A stretch of 64,000 bases of DNA from Whitmania pigra (GCA_021613335.1 JAJTWR010000070.1:62001-126000), one strand, 5' to 3'. Positions 1-10,932 are shown, counted from the stretch's first letter. Notes: generated from the sequence alone by a model not told the origin. Made by a program: numbers and translations.

Positions 1-356
1 TTTTTAAGGCTTTTGTAAATGCCGCTAATTAAGGCTTTTTGGTTTTTAATCCAATGAAAGACGGCATTGCTAAAAACCGCGTCAAATTCTTGATCAAAGT
101 TAAGCGCTGTGCCGTCGGCAATTTCAAAGTTGTGTAATGGATATTTTTGTTTTGCGGCGGCAATCATTTCTGCCGATATATCTATTCCAAAAACAACGGC
201 TCCTGATTTGCCAATTTGACTAGTTAAATCGCCGGTTCCGCAACCAAGGTCTAAAATATGCTCGTTTTTTTTAGGAGCTAACCATTGCAACGCGTTTGCG
301 CCAAATTTGGATACGAAATGATGTTGCTTGTCGTAAATATTGCTATCCCAATACAT
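1..356 (-). CDS. Class I SAM-dependent methyltransferase, 3' end outside the window
   Basis: An open frame starts at the ATG at 356 and runs off the left edge after 118 codons. The visible part begins MYWDSNIYDKQHHFVSKFG and contains the SAM-binding motif I (LDLGCGTGDLT, about residues 35-45), followed by an acidic strand end (GIDIS) and a VFSNAVFHWI stretch typical of trans-aconitate/UbiG-like small-molecule methyltransferases. The frame is too short for automatic ORF lists because the stop codon is missing. It lies just downstream of the ilv-leuC operon on the same strand, 18 bases past the small ORF at 375-656. The substrate cannot be told. Confidence 0.85.
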   Translation of the reverse strand, partial: MYWDSNIYDKQHHFVSKFGANALQWLAPKKNEHILDLGCGTGDLTSQIGKSGAVVFGIDISAEMIAAAKQKYPLHNFEIADGTALNFDQEFDAVFSNAVFHWIKNQKALISGIYKSLK

Positions 357-374
357 TGTAATACAAATTTAGTT

Positions 375-656
375 TTAAAATTTAACCATAATGTTCAATT
401 TTTGAAAAAGCGTATAAAAATGCAATAACGGTTTCCATTGTTGATATTTTGCTGAAGTTTTAAAATTTTCGGACTGCGCTTTTAAGTTATCCCGATTTAC
501 CGGGAAAAGGCCTTGAGCTTGCTTTTTTATATATTTTTGAAGTTGATGAAAATACCTCCTCATAAACGAAATAATTTTTCTTGCTTTGCAAAAAACTTTT
601 TCAAATTCGTTTGCCCGTTGTAGAATCGCATTCAATATGGCAACCTTCGGTACCAT
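375..656 (-). CDS. Antibiotic biosynthesis monooxygenase (ABM)-like small protein, divergent
   Basis: A 93-residue basic protein whose ATG overlaps the leuC stop codon (TAATG), so it may be translationally coupled. Its layout matches the YgiN/ABM dimeric alpha-beta barrel family, which is about 93-96 residues long. VAILN forms the first strand, EFEKVFCKARKIISFM the first helix, HQLQKYIKK the second strand, and ENFKTSAKYQQWKPLLH the helix normally seen as a GF-x-SPEYQEW-x-LLH motif. The segment between (about residues 48-62) is poorly conserved and Lys-rich, so the gene may be drifting or decaying. The family includes quinol and haem-degrading monooxygenases. No catalytic role can be assigned here. 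The family call rests on pattern memory, not on a search. Confidence 0.45.
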   Translation of the reverse strand: MVPKVAILNAILQRANEFEKVFCKARKIISFMRRYFHQLQKYIKKQAQGLFPVNRDNLKAQSENFKTSAKYQQWKPLLHFYTLFQKLNIMVKF

Positions 657-2062
657 TAAGCTTCGGCTAATAATTTTCTTACGTCGGTAATTTTGCCGGT
701 TATCGCTGCCGCTGCCGCTGTTAAGGGCGATACAAGCATAGTTCTGGCATTAGGCCCTTGCCTGCCCTCAAAGTTTCTGTTAGAGGTAGATACGCAGTAC
801 CTGCCTGCCGGAATTTTATCTTCGTTCATGCCCAAGCAGGCGCTGCAACCCGGTTCGCGAAACTGAAAACCTGATTGTTCAAATATTTTGTCTAAACCTT
901 CTTCTTTGGCTTGTTTTTCAACTTGCTTAGAGCCGGGCACAATCCAAACCTCTACCGAGCGGGCTTTTTGTTTACCTTTTACAAAAGCCGCAACTTCGCG
1001 CAAATCTTCAATACGCGAGTTGGTACAACTGCCAATAAAAACATAATCTATCGGTTTGTCAATTAGCAATTCATTGTCATTAAAGCCCATGTATTTTAAG
1101 GCTTTTTGATAAGAGGGTTGTTCGCTTTCAGGCTGCAATTGGGTTGATGGTATCTGTTCTGTAATACCCATTCCCATACCCGGATTGGTGCCATAGGTAA
1201 TCATTGGAGCAATATCTTCTGCTTTAAATGTTAGCACATTGTCAAACGTTGCATCCGCATCGCTATAAAGCGTTTTCCAATAGGCAACGGCTTTGCGCCA
1301 TTTTTCGTTTTTGGGCGAAAATTGACGGCCCTCTAAGTAATTGAAAGTGGTTTGGTCTGGCGCAATTAAGCCGCCTCTGGCCCCCATTTCAATGCTCATA
1401 TTACAGATGGTCATTCTGGCTTCCATGCTTAGGTTTTTAATTGCCGAACCGGCGTACTCAATAAAGTAGCCCGTACCGCCGGCAGCAGAAATTTGCGAAA
1501 TAATGTATAAAATGATGTCTTTGGCCCCAACGCCTTTGCCCAACTTGCCGTTAACCTCAATTTTCATCGTTTTAGGTATTTGCTGCAATATGCATTGGGT
1601 AGCTAAAACTTGTTCTACCTGACTGGTTCCGATACCAAAGGCAATGGCTCCAAACGCGCCATGAGTAGAAGTATGGCTGTCGCCGCAAACGATGGTTGCC
1701 CCCGGGCGAGTAATTCCTAACTCGGGGCCGATTACATGTACAATGCCTTGATAAGGATGGCCTAAACCGTAAAGTTCAATCCCAAATTCTTTACAGTTTT
1801 TTGCGAGCATATTTACCTGATATCGCGACAGTTCTTCTTTAATAGGCAAATGCTGATTTAAAGTGGGCACGTTGTGGTCTGCGGTTGCTATGGTTTGTTG
1901 CGGCCTGAAAACCGACAAATTTCGTTTACGCAGACCGTCAAATGCCTGAGGGCTGGTTACCTCATGGATGAAATGAGTATCGATATATAAGATATCGGGA
2001 AAGCCCTTTTGACTTCTCACCACGTGCGAATCCCAGATTTTTTCTACCAATGTTTTGGACAT
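656..2062 (-). CDS. leuC: 3-isopropylmalate dehydratase large subunit
   Basis: Isomerises 2-isopropylmalate to 3-isopropylmalate in leucine synthesis, with the small subunit LeuD. The protein is an aconitase-type hydratase. The iron-sulfur cluster cysteines are visible in [13 protein letters not shown] and in [13 protein letters not shown], and the [12 protein letters not shown] substrate motif is present. The frame is open from 2098, but the start at 2062 ([15 protein letters not shown]) fits the family N terminus and gives 468 residues, the usual length. It is the last biosynthetic gene of the ilvD-ilvB-ilvN-ilvC-leuC unit, 67 bases after ilvC. The expected partner leuD does not follow. A short ABM-like ORF overlaps its stop instead. 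Expression is probably set by the leader attenuator near 8.1 kb. Confidence 0.96.
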   Translation of the reverse strand: MSKTLVEKIWDSHVVRSQKGFPDILYIDTHFIHEVTSPQAFDGLRKRNLSVFRPQQTIATADHNVPTLNQHLPIKEELSRYQVNMLAKNCKEFGIELYGLGHPYQGIVHVIGPELGITRPGATIVCGDSHTSTHGAFGAIAFGIGTSQVEQVLATQCILQQIPKTMKIEVNGKLGKGVGAKDIILYIISQISAAGGTGYFIEYAGSAIKNLSMEARMTICNMSIEMGARGGLIAPDQTTFNYLEGRQFSPKNEKWRKAVAYWKTLYSDADATFDNVLTFKAEDIAPMITYGTNPGMGMGITEQIPSTQLQPESEQPSYQKALKYMGFNDNELLIDKPIDYVFIGSCTNSRIEDLREVAAFVKGKQKARSVEVWIVPGSKQVEKQAKEEGLDKIFEQSGFQFREPGCSACLGMNEDKIPAGRYCVSTSNRNFEGRQGPNARTMLVSPLTAAAAAITGKITDVRKLLAEA

Positions 2063-2129
2063 AATATTTATGTTTTGTTTTCGCTGAGGAAACAACAAGT
2101 AAATATAGCGATTTTTGCAATTGTTTTGA

Positions 2130-3611
2130 TTAAACCGTTTTTATAGCCTTCATGGCGGTCATCGCTTTGCGCAGTTTAGCTCCAACAATTTCAACCGGAT
2201 GAGTACGAATGGCCTCGTTAATGGCCGTCAGTTTTTGATTGTCTACCGCTCCGTTTTTGTTTTGGTTATAGTTTTTGCCTACCACCTCGGTATCAATTCT
2301 GCTCATAAAATCTTTTAATAAAGGTTTACAAGCCTGATCAAACAGGTAGCAGCCATATTCGGCAGTGTCAGAAATTACGCGGTTCATTTCGAATAATTTT
2401 TTACGAGCAATGGTGTTTGCAATTAAAGGGGTTTCGTGTAGCGATTCGTAGTACGCGCTTTCGGGTTTAATGCCTGAATCAACCATGGTTTCAAAAGCGA
2501 GCTCTACGCCTGCTTTAATAAAGGCAATCATTAAAACATAATTATCAAAATATTCTTGTTCGTCAATTTTAACATCGCCGGAGGGGGTTTTTTCAAAAGC
2601 CGTTTGGCTTGTTTGGGCTCTCCATTTCAATAAATCGGCATCGCCGTTAGCCCAATCTTGCATCATAACGCGGCTAAACTCGCCGCTCATAATATCATCC
2701 TGATGTTTATGAAATAAAGGGCGCATAATGGTTTTTAATTCTTGGGCCAGTTCAAAAGCTTTTATTTTAGCGATATTGCTTAAACGATCCATCATGCCGG
2801 TAATGCCGCCATGTTTTAATGCTTCGGTAATAATTTCAACGCCGTATTGAACCAATTTTGAAGCATAACCTGCATTAATTCCTTTTTCAATCATTTTATC
2901 GAACGAGAGGATAGAGCCTGTTTGCAACAGGCCGCAAAGAATGGTTTGCTCGCCCATTAAATCTGATTTTACTTCGGCTACGAAAGACGAGTTTAAAACG
3001 CCGGCTTTGTGTCCGCCTATTGCTACGGCATAGGCTTTGGCTTGGTCAAAACCCTTACCTTCAGGGTCGTTTTCAGGGTGTACGGCAATCAGGGTAGGCA
3101 CCCCAAAACCGCGAACATACTCTGCCCTTACTTCGCTGCCAGGGCATTTAGGAGCCACCATAATTACCGTTATATCTTTACGAATCTGCATTCCTTCTTC
3201 CACAATGTTAAAACCATGAGAGTAGGACAGGGTAGCTCCTTTTTTCATCAAAGGCATAACAGTACTAACCGCTTGGGTATGTTGTTTATCGGGGGTTAAG
3301 TTAATTACCAGGTCTGCTGTGGGAATTAATTCTTCGAAAACGCCTACTTTAAAGTTGGCTCCGGCAGCGTTTTTCCAGCTGTCGCGTTTTTGTTCAATAG
3401 CCTCTTTACGTAAAGCGTAAGAAACATCCAGCCCGCTGTCTCTTAAATTTAAACCTTGGTTAAGGCCTTGTGCGCCGCAACCTAAAATTACCAGTTTTTT
3501 ACCCTTAAGGGCCTCAACGCCATCTGTAAATTCTTCGTTGGCCATAAACTCGCAAACCCCCAATTGTTTTAATTTTTCTCTGAAAGATAGTGTGTTAAAA
3601 TAATTTGCCAT
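2130..3611 (-). CDS. ilvC: Ketol-acid reductoisomerase, long (class II) form
   Basis: Converts acetolactate or acetohydroxybutyrate to the dihydroxy acid using NADPH and magnesium, the second shared step of valine and isoleucine synthesis. At 493 residues it is the long class II form known from enterobacteria and Bacteroidota. The Rossmann motif GCGAQG lies at residues 44-49, followed by the phosphate-binding YALRKEAI stretch. [11 protein letters not shown] and the duplicated knotted C-terminal domain ([10 protein letters not shown], later [19 protein letters not shown]) supply the metal ligands. It sits 275 bases downstream of ilvN. That gap is longer than others in the operon and shows no gene. 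A short plus-strand frame opposite it is a shadow. Confidence 0.97.
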   Translation of the reverse strand: MANYFNTLSFREKLKQLGVCEFMANEEFTDGVEALKGKKLVILGCGAQGLNQGLNLRDSGLDVSYALRKEAIEQKRDSWKNAAGANFKVGVFEELIPTADLVINLTPDKQHTQAVSTVMPLMKKGATLSYSHGFNIVEEGMQIRKDITVIMVAPKCPGSEVRAEYVRGFGVPTLIAVHPENDPEGKGFDQAKAYAVAIGGHKAGVLNSSFVAEVKSDLMGEQTILCGLLQTGSILSFDKMIEKGINAGYASKLVQYGVEIITEALKHGGITGMMDRLSNIAKIKAFELAQELKTIMRPLFHKHQDDIMSGEFSRVMMQDWANGDADLLKWRAQTSQTAFEKTPSGDVKIDEQEYFDNYVLMIAFIKAGVELAFETMVDSGIKPESAYYESLHETPLIANTIARKKLFEMNRVISDTAEYGCYLFDQACKPLLKDFMSRIDTEVVGKNYNQNKNGAVDNQKLTAINEAIRTHPVEIVGAKLRKAMTAMKAIKTV

Positions 3612-3886
3612 TGTTTTATTTTTTTTTTTTGTATCAATTTTTTTAGTTTAAAATCTCTTTATAGAAAAATTGGTTTTGTTTAAAATCAAACCCGTTTTTT
3701 TCAATGTTGCCATAGCCAACGGCTTAAAATTATGCTTTGCAGAGCGGGCAAAGGTTTTTTAACTTTATCAGGAGAGTTTGGCGCGCCCTCCTTTAAAGAA
3801 AGACGATAAGGAATTTAAAAATCTTTTGTTAGCAATGCGCTGCAAAAATATCGGTTATCTGTTTTTGTAAATAAAAACCGGTCTCA

Positions 3887-4519
3887 TTACATCGAAAAAA
3901 TTTTATCTCCTTTATTTAAAAATTCGTTTTCAATCAGCTCCTGGCCGGGTTGAATTGCTTCAAACTCTTTTAACTTTTCGTGGAAACCGGCGCTGGCTTT
4001 AATAATTGCTACCCTAGCGCTTCTTACAAATTCAATCAAATTAAAAGGTTCAAGCGCTTTTATCAAAACGTCTGTTTCTTGGCGATGACCGACTACTGCA
4101 AAAACCGTGTAATCTTTACGTATTACCACCGCATGGGCGCCATATTGCCTAAGCAGGCGTTCTACGGTAACTTTTTCGGTAATTTCTTCGGTTGATACTT
4201 TATAAAGGGCTAGTTCTTGCCAAATAATCTCTTCGTTAGTGTTAAAATAAGCTTTTAAAACCTCCACTTGTTTTTCTATCTGGCGGGCTAATTTTCTTAC
4301 CACATCGTAACTTTCGTGTATTACAATGTTAAAACGATGAATACCTTCAATTTCTGAATGAGTGGTATTTAAACTTTCTATGTTGATTTTTCTTTTTGAA
4401 AAGATAATTGCAATTCTGTTGAGCAAACCAATTCTGTTTTCGGCATAAATTGTAATGGTAAACTCTTGTTTGCCTTCCATATTTTTATGGGCGGTTTGAT
4501 GACGTATGCTGTTGTCCAT
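3887..4519 (-). CDS. ilvN: Acetolactate synthase small (regulatory) subunit
   Basis: Regulatory subunit that activates the IlvB catalytic subunit and gives feedback inhibition by valine. The N-terminal ACT domain (about residues 18-90) opens with FTITIYAENRIGLLNRIAIIFSKR, shown here by the core AENRIGLLNRIA. It is followed by a second ACT-like half with VERLLRQYGAHAVVIRKDYTVFAVVGH. The length of 210 residues fits the longer Bacteroidota form. It lies 40 bases after ilvB on the same strand. The chosen ATG at 4519 is the first in frame and gives a short polar tail before the ACT domain. A start at the internal Met of MEGKQEFTITIY is an alternative. Confidence 0.94.
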   Translation of the reverse strand: MDNSIRHQTAHKNMEGKQEFTITIYAENRIGLLNRIAIIFSKRKINIESLNTTHSEIEGIHRFNIVIHESYDVVRKLARQIEKQVEVLKAYFNTNEEIIWQELALYKVSTEEITEKVTVERLLRQYGAHAVVIRKDYTVFAVVGHRQETDVLIKALEPFNLIEFVRSARVAIIKASAGFHEKLKEFEAIQPGQELIENEFLNKGDKIFSM

Positions 4520-4559
4520 CTTATTTTTAATTAATTTTTTCAGCCAAAAGGCTCAATTG

Positions 4560-6320
4560 TTATTTCAATCTGATTTCGCTCACGCTGCAACCTTGCGGAA
4601 CCATCGGAAAAACATTATTTTCTTTTCCTACTATTACTTCCAACAGGTAAGATCCTTGGTGGTTAATCATGGTTTCTATAGCCGGTTTCAGCATGGCTCT
4701 TTGGTTGACAGACTGCCCTTTGATGTAGTAGGCTTTGGCAAGGGTAACAAAATCAGGACTGGTTATATTTACAAAAGAATAACGCTTATCGTGAAAAAGT
4801 TGTTGCCATTGGCGAACCATGCCCAGGAAGCGGTTATTCAATATCAAAATTTTAATCTCAGCGCCAAACTGCATGATGGTTCCAAGTTCTTGAGAGGTCA
4901 TTTGAAAACCGCCATCTCCCACAATAGCAATTACGGTTTTGTTTGGAGCGCCGTATTTTGCCCCAATAGCTGCCGGTAAACAGAAGCCCATCGTACCCAA
5001 ACCGCCGGAGGTGATGTTGCTGCGAGAATGGTTAAACTTTGCATAACGGCAAGCCACCATTTGATGTTGCCCTACATCGCTCACAATGATAGCGTTGCCG
5101 TCGGTAATCTCATTAATGGTACGTAAAACTTCGCCCATGGTTATTTCTTCTCCGCTTGGGTAAAGTTCGGGGGTAATTAGCAGTTCGGTTTCTTTTTGGT
5201 TGTATTCTTTAAATTTTGCTATCCAACTTTCGCGTTTATCTTGGTTAATTAATTTGGTTAGCAGGGGTAGGGTTTGTTTGCAATCGCCCCAAACGCCTAC
5301 ATGGGTTTTTACATTTTTGTCGATTTCTGCCGGGTCGATATCTAAATGGATAACTTTAGCTTGTTTTGCATATTTGTCAAGGCGTCCTGTTACGCGGTCG
5401 TCAAAGCGCATGCCAACGGCAATAAGCACGTCGCATTCGTTGGTGAGAACGTTAGGGCCGTAATTGCCATGCATTCCTAACATGCCCATATTAAGGGGGT
5501 GGTTGGTTGGGATGGCGCTTTTGCCCATAATGGTCCATGCGGCAGGCAGGTTTCCTTTTTCAATAAAAGTTTTAAATTCTGTTTCGGCTTCGCCTAAAAT
5601 TACCCCCTGTCCAAACAACACAAATGGTTTTTGAGCGTGGTTAATCAACTTGGCAGCTTCTTCTATGTATTGAATACGGATATCGGGTTTAGGACGGTAG
5701 CTGCGGATGTGGAAACATTTTTTGTAGGTTTCAAATTTTTCTATTTGCAGTTGGGCATTTTTGGTGATGTCTATCAGTACGGGCCCTGGCCTGCCGCTAC
5801 CGGCAATATAAAAGGCTTTGGCCAAAACTTCGGGTATTTCTTTGGCGTCGGTTACTTGATAATTCCATTTGGTAACCGGGGTTGTAATGTTAATTACATC
5901 GGTTTCCTGAAAGGCGTCTGTACCTAGTAAATGTGCAAATACTTGCCCGGTAATACATACAACAGGGGTGCTGTCTATTTGTGCGTCAGCCAAGCCGGTT
6001 ATCAGATTGGTGGCGCCGGGGCCGCTTGTTGCAAATACAACGCCTATTTTTCCGCTAGCCCGGGCATAACCCTGGGCAGCGTGTATGCCGCCTTGTTCGT
6101 GTCTAACCAAGATATGCTCAATTTTGTCGCTATAATCGTAAAGGGCGTCATAAATTGGCATGATGGCGCCGCCCGGGTAACCAAAAATGGTAGTTACCCC
6201 TTCGGCTATCAACCCATTTAAAAGCGCTTGAGAACCGGATAATTTTTGTTGTTTTTTCGCTTTGGAACTTATTGTTTTGGAAGCCGGTTTTTGCATAGTT
6301 GCCTTTTGTGTTGTTTTCAT
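4560..6320 (-). CDS. ilvB: Acetolactate synthase large (catalytic) subunit
   Basis: Thiamine-diphosphate enzyme that joins two pyruvates, or pyruvate and 2-oxobutyrate, as the first shared step of branched-chain amino acid synthesis. The three ThDP-enzyme domains are in order. The PYR domain carries the activating Glu75 in VRHEQGGIHAAQGYAR. The central FAD-binding domain follows. The PP domain holds the ThDP motif GDGGFQMTSQELGT and the NNRFLGMVRQWQ loop found in true acetolactate synthases. Length is 586 residues. An N-terminal Lys/Thr-rich tail of about 28 residues precedes the fold, so a later start cannot be excluded. It starts 17 bases after ilvD ends. Confidence 0.96.
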   Translation of the reverse strand: MKTTQKATMQKPASKTISSKAKKQQKLSGSQALLNGLIAEGVTTIFGYPGGAIMPIYDALYDYSDKIEHILVRHEQGGIHAAQGYARASGKIGVVFATSGPGATNLITGLADAQIDSTPVVCITGQVFAHLLGTDAFQETDVINITTPVTKWNYQVTDAKEIPEVLAKAFYIAGSGRPGPVLIDITKNAQLQIEKFETYKKCFHIRSYRPKPDIRIQYIEEAAKLINHAQKPFVLFGQGVILGEAETEFKTFIEKGNLPAAWTIMGKSAIPTNHPLNMGMLGMHGNYGPNVLTNECDVLIAVGMRFDDRVTGRLDKYAKQAKVIHLDIDPAEIDKNVKTHVGVWGDCKQTLPLLTKLINQDKRESWIAKFKEYNQKETELLITPELYPSGEEITMGEVLRTINEITDGNAIIVSDVGQHQMVACRYAKFNHSRSNITSGGLGTMGFCLPAAIGAKYGAPNKTVIAIVGDGGFQMTSQELGTIMQFGAEIKILILNNRFLGMVRQWQQLFHDKRYSFVNITSPDFVTLAKAYYIKGQSVNQRAMLKPAIETMINHQGSYLLEVIVGKENNVFPMVPQGCSVSEIRLK

Positions 6321-6337
6321 TTTTTCGGGTTTGGTAT

Positions 6338-7403
6338 TTAAGTTTGATCAGTTACGCAACCTTCGGCTGCGGTTGATACTGTTTTAGCATATTTATAAAG
6401 AACGCCTTTATTTACTTTTAATGTCGGTTTTTGCCATTTGGCCTTGCGTTGGGCAATAATTTCGTCGCTAACTTTTAGATCAATGGTATTATTAACGGCA
6501 TCAATTACAATAATGTCGTTGTTTTCTACCAAACCAATTAATCCGCCAAGAAAAGCCTCCGGGGTAATGTGTCCTACTACAAAGCCATGAGTGCCGCCGC
6601 TAAAACGGCCGTCGGTAATTAAAGCCACGCTTTTACCTAAGCCTGCCCCAATAATAGCCGAAGTAGGTTTTAGCATTTCGGGCATGCCCGGCGCGCCTAC
6701 CGGTCCTTCGTTTTTAATTACTACTACGTCGCCTTGTTTAACGGTTCCGTTGGTAATACCGGCAATTAAGTTTTGTTCCCCGTCAAATACTCGGGCTGGT
6801 CCTTCAAATTTTTCGCCTTCTTTTCCTGAAATTTTAGCCACGCTACCCCCCTGTGCCAAATTGCCGTAAAGGATGCGTAAATGCCCGGTTTGTTTAAGAG
6901 GTTTGTTTAAGGGACGAATAACAAGTTGATCTATTTGGTTGATGGGGGTTACATTAATCAGGTTTTCGGCTAAGGTTTTTCCGGTTACGGTTAAACAATC
7001 TCCGTGCAATAAGCCTTGGTTTAACAGGTATTTCATAAGAGCGGGTATACCGCCATATTGATGCAAATCCTGCATCAGGTACTTCCCGCTTGGCTTAAAG
7101 TCGGCCAATACGGGGGTAATATCGCTCATACGTTGAAAATCGTCTTGCGTTATTTTAACCCCAACGCTTTTGCCCATTGCCACAAAGTGAAGCACGGCAT
7201 TGGTGCTGCCCCCGAGTACAATGATTAACCTTAAAGCATTCTCAAATGCTTTTGGGGTCATAATATCAGACGGTTTAATATCTTTTTCCAACAAGATCCG
7301 GATATATTTTCCTGCTTGCAAACATTCTTTGCGTTTTTCATCGCTAAGGGCAGGGTTAGACGAAGAGTAAGGCAAACTCATGCCTAATGCTTCAATAGCC
7401 GAT

Positions 7404-7437
<34 letters not shown>

Positions 7438-8020
7438 CGCCGGCGCCCGGACAGGCGTTTTTGATAATGCCTTTATAATCTTGGTCTGACAGATTGCCGC
7501 AAATTTTTTGACCTAAAGCTTCAAATGCTGATATGATATTTAAGTCTTCTCCTTTATAATGTCCCGGAGCAATGGCGCCGCCATAAACCATAATAGACGG
7601 ACGGTTTAACCGCCCCATAGCCATAATAACGCCCGGCATATTTTTATCGCATCCCGGAATACCGATTATTCCATCATAATATTGGCCGCCGCAGATTGTC
7701 TCAATGCTATCGGCAATAATATCTCTGCTAACTAAAGAATAGCGCATGCCGTCAGTACCGTTAGCCATCCCGTCGCTAACGCCAATGGTGTTAAAAATTA
7801 AACCCGCCAGGTCGTTTTTCCATACGCCTTCTTTCACCAATTTGGCTAAATCGTTTAGATGCATATTACAAGTATTGCCATCGTAGCCCATGCTGGCAAT
7901 ACCAATTTGTGCTTTGCGCATATCGGCATCGGTTAAGCCGATTCCATAAAGCATGGCCTGCGCTGCAGGCTGGCTGGGGTTTTGTGTAAATACCTTACTG
8001 TATTTGTTTAACTCGTTCAT
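6338..8020 (-). CDS. ilvD: Dihydroxy-acid dehydratase
   Basis: Dehydrates dihydroxy acids to 2-keto acids, the third shared step to valine and isoleucine. The cluster-binding cysteines sit in GCDKNMPG and in [15 protein letters not shown], with another in the early [14 protein letters not shown]. The C-terminal IlvD/Edd signature is seen as [23 protein letters not shown] (core [12 protein letters not shown]). Length is 560 residues, normal for the family. It is the first structural gene of the operon and lies 46 bases downstream of the attenuator hairpin at 8066-8091. The start [15 protein letters not shown] is the only reasonable ATG. Confidence 0.97.
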
Positions 8021-8065
8021 TGTATGTTCCGATTCGTTTTATTGTTTGTTTTGTTAATTCAAAAA

Positions 8066-8091
8066 AAAACGCCTCTTTTTGGAGGCGTTTT
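8066..8091 (-). terminator. Intrinsic terminator of the ilv leader (attenuator hairpin)
   Basis: Read on the minus strand, an inverted repeat AACGCCTC / GAGGCGTT with a 6-base loop is followed directly by a run of nine or more T. It stands between the leader peptide and ilvD, so it acts inside the transcript rather than at the operon's end. Its 5' arm is complementary to an upstream GGAGGC segment, which allows a competing antiterminator. Confidence 0.85.
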
Positions 8092-8142
8092 CGCTATCAT
8101 ATGTTTTTCATTATATACAACGATTGCCTCCCCCTTGAGGAG
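8081..8142 (-). promoter_or_regulatory. Alternative leader hairpins (pause and antiterminator) of the ilv attenuator
   Basis: On the minus strand, CTCC at 8142-8139 can pair with GGAG at 8131-8128 (segment 1:2). GGAGGC at 8131-8126 can pair with GCCTCC at 8086-8081 (segment 2:3), which is the 5' arm of the terminator. The two pairings exclude each other, as in trp/ilv-type attenuation. A ribosome stalled at the Leu/Ile/Val codons would cover segment 1 or upstream and favour 2:3, so transcription continues. The pairings are read directly from the sequence. The regulatory logic is inferred from known amino acid attenuators. Confidence 0.7.
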
Positions 8143-8179
8143 AAATAATGTTATTAATAATGACTGTATTTAAAAGCAT
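8111..8179 (-). CDS. ilv operon leader peptide
   Basis: A 22-codon ORF, too short for ordinary gene lists. It begins MLLNTVIINNII and ends NRCI before TAA. Five Ile, two Leu and one Val fall in its 22 residues, with Leu2-Leu3, Val6-Ile7-Ile8 and Ile11-Ile12 clusters. It ends 20 bases before the attenuator hairpin and precedes a branched-chain amino acid operon. Residues 13-18 (SPQGGG) are encoded by the bases forming segments 1 and 2 of the leader hairpins, so translation and RNA folding are physically coupled. The peptide itself probably has no other function. Confidence 0.75.
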   Translation of the reverse strand: MLLNTVIINNIISPQGGGNRCI

Positions 8180-8197
8180 GCGGTTATTGTTCCAATA

Positions 8198-8205
8198 CAA
8201 ACATA
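8198..8205 (-). promoter_or_regulatory. Possible Bacteroidota -7 box for the ilv leader
   Basis: On the minus strand the bases read TATGTTTG, a match to the Bacteroidota -7 consensus TAnnTTTG. It is 18 bases upstream of the leader peptide ATG, which would leave a very short 5' untranslated region. A clear TTTG -33 box at the right spacing is not seen, only a T-rich stretch, so the call is tentative. Confidence 0.4.
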
Positions 8206-8569
8206 CTAACAAATTATCAAAAGAAAAAAATTAAATAGTCACATTTGTAGTTCGCTGTCTCCAATATCGATTTGTTTTTTTAATTAAGTCATATCACATC
8301 GAATATAAAAAACGGTAAGGTTAAATCTATACAAAGCCCGATGGCGAATAGATAGGGGAAAAAGAGTCTGTTCTGTCTTCTTTAATAATCGATAAAACTA
8401 ACATATCCTTATGTTTTTGATTTGAAGAGTTGTTCGTTTCGATTTTTACCAAGAGTTTAATTTTAAATTTTTATAACCAAATTAAAATACAGCCTTTTGT
8501 TTATAGGATAAATAAACTATAACTTTTAGTTAAAAGATTTTCCGTTTAGATTGAAATAACAAGGATAAT
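8206..8569. other. Intergenic stretch between the ilv leader and the atpDC terminator
   Basis: About 360 AT-rich bases without a convincing ORF, hairpin or repeat. It separates the outgoing ilv promoter region from the 3' end of the atpD-atpC unit. I see nothing further in it. Confidence 0.5.
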
Positions 8570-8606
8570 AAAAATAAAAGCCTTCGCAATTGTTTGGAGA
8601 AGGCCT
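8570..8606 (-). terminator. Terminator after atpC
   Basis: On the minus strand GCCTTC and GAAGGC form a stem with a 13-base loop, followed by CTTTTATTTTTATT. It starts about 15 bases after the atpC stop codon, as expected for the end of the atpD-atpC transcript. Confidence 0.75.
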
Positions 8607-8620
8607 TACGCTTTTTAAAT

Positions 8621-8866
8621 TTATGCAATAACAGTTTCGGCCAAAATAGTAATTTTGTTATTAACCACTTCAATCGCTCCTCCTTTAAGGTTAAATATTT
8701 GCTTGCGGGTATCTTGTATTATTTTCACCTGGCCGTCTTCCAAGGTTGAAATAAGGGGAGCGTGTTCATTTAAAATTTGGAATGAACCCAAAGCCCCCGG
8801 AACCGTAACCGAAGTAACCTCGCCTTCAAAAATATTACTATCAGGCGTTAGTATTTCTAATTTCAT
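8621..8866 (-). CDS. atpC: ATP synthase F1 epsilon subunit
   Basis: Stalk subunit of F1 that links gamma to the c-ring and regulates ATPase activity. From the ATG at 8866 the protein (MKLEILTPDSNIFEGEV) has 81 residues and holds only the N-terminal beta-sandwich. The C-terminal helical hairpin of the longer proteobacterial form is absent, which is normal in Bacteroidota. Motifs PGALGSFQILNEHAPLISTL and GGAIEVVNNKITILAE are typical. The frame remains open upstream to 8974, but that part overlaps the end of atpD and is not epsilon-like. It is 58 bases after atpD, and the pair is separate from the other atp genes, as usual in this phylum. Confidence 0.95.
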   Translation of the reverse strand: MKLEILTPDSNIFEGEVTSVTVPGALGSFQILNEHAPLISTLEDGQVKIIQDTRKQIFNLKGGAIEVVNNKITILAETVIA

Positions 8867-8924
8867 ATCGCAACAACTTTTATGATGGGTAACAAGTTTT
8901 TCTGCGCGCCATGTTTGTTTAATT

Positions 8925-10445
<1,521 letters not shown>

Positions 10446-10559
10446 TTATTTAAATCTCGAAATGTTAAAGGCATTTTGACTGTCCGTATTTCGGTTGGCG
10501 GCAAAGATATGATATTTTAATAAAATTATAGCCGCCAATTAATTTTTTTCGATGGCTTA

Positions 10560-10932
10560 GAAACAGTTTAAATTTTATTCAAAATAATTTTATGGGTGCC
10601 GGCCATAGCATAGCTTGGGAAGATTCTAACAAGAGCTCAAAATTTTTGCCGAGCCTTCGGAGGTTTCCTGGCTAAGAGAAAGTTCTTTCCGTCCCGTTTG
10701 CCATCGGCAACCTGTTTTCAACAAATAAAACAGGGCGTCAAAAATGTCGTCAAGATGGTGTTTACGCTTGCGATTTGTTGCTCTAAAATATTTTTCCATC
10801 TTTTGCCATTGGAGGTCGCTTAGTTGCGTAGTTTCATTGGCGTTTTCCCGAAAATCAAACCAATGATTTTTACGCTTAATTTAGCGGTCTTTTTCATAAG
10901 TTTTTTAACAAACCATATTTTTAAACAGTTTC
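10560..10932 (-). mobile_element. Internally deleted IS5-family element (transposase remnant with both ends)
   Basis: Imperfect terminal inverted repeats bound this stretch: GAAACAGTTTAAA at 10560-10572 and TTTAAACAGTTTC at 10920-10932, matching 12 of 13 when one is reversed. On the minus strand, about 10690-10850, a broken frame reads LSDLQWQKMEKYF, then NRKRKHHLDDIFDALFYLLK and TGCRWQ. This is the N-terminal helix-turn-helix region of IS5-type (IS427-like) transposases. The catalytic DDE part is missing, so the element cannot move alone. At about 373 bases it resembles a MITE. The part next to the right-hand repeat (10860-10932) is about 80% identical to bases 53210-53285. No clear target duplication is seen. 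Confidence 0.7.

Noticed and set aside
3009..3299. Plus-strand ORF of 96 codons opposite ilvC
   Set aside because: It lies fully within the clearly real ilvC gene on the other strand, has no family-like motif and reflects codon structure. The same applies to other ORFs opposite ilvB, ilvD, atpD, wzc and clpC.
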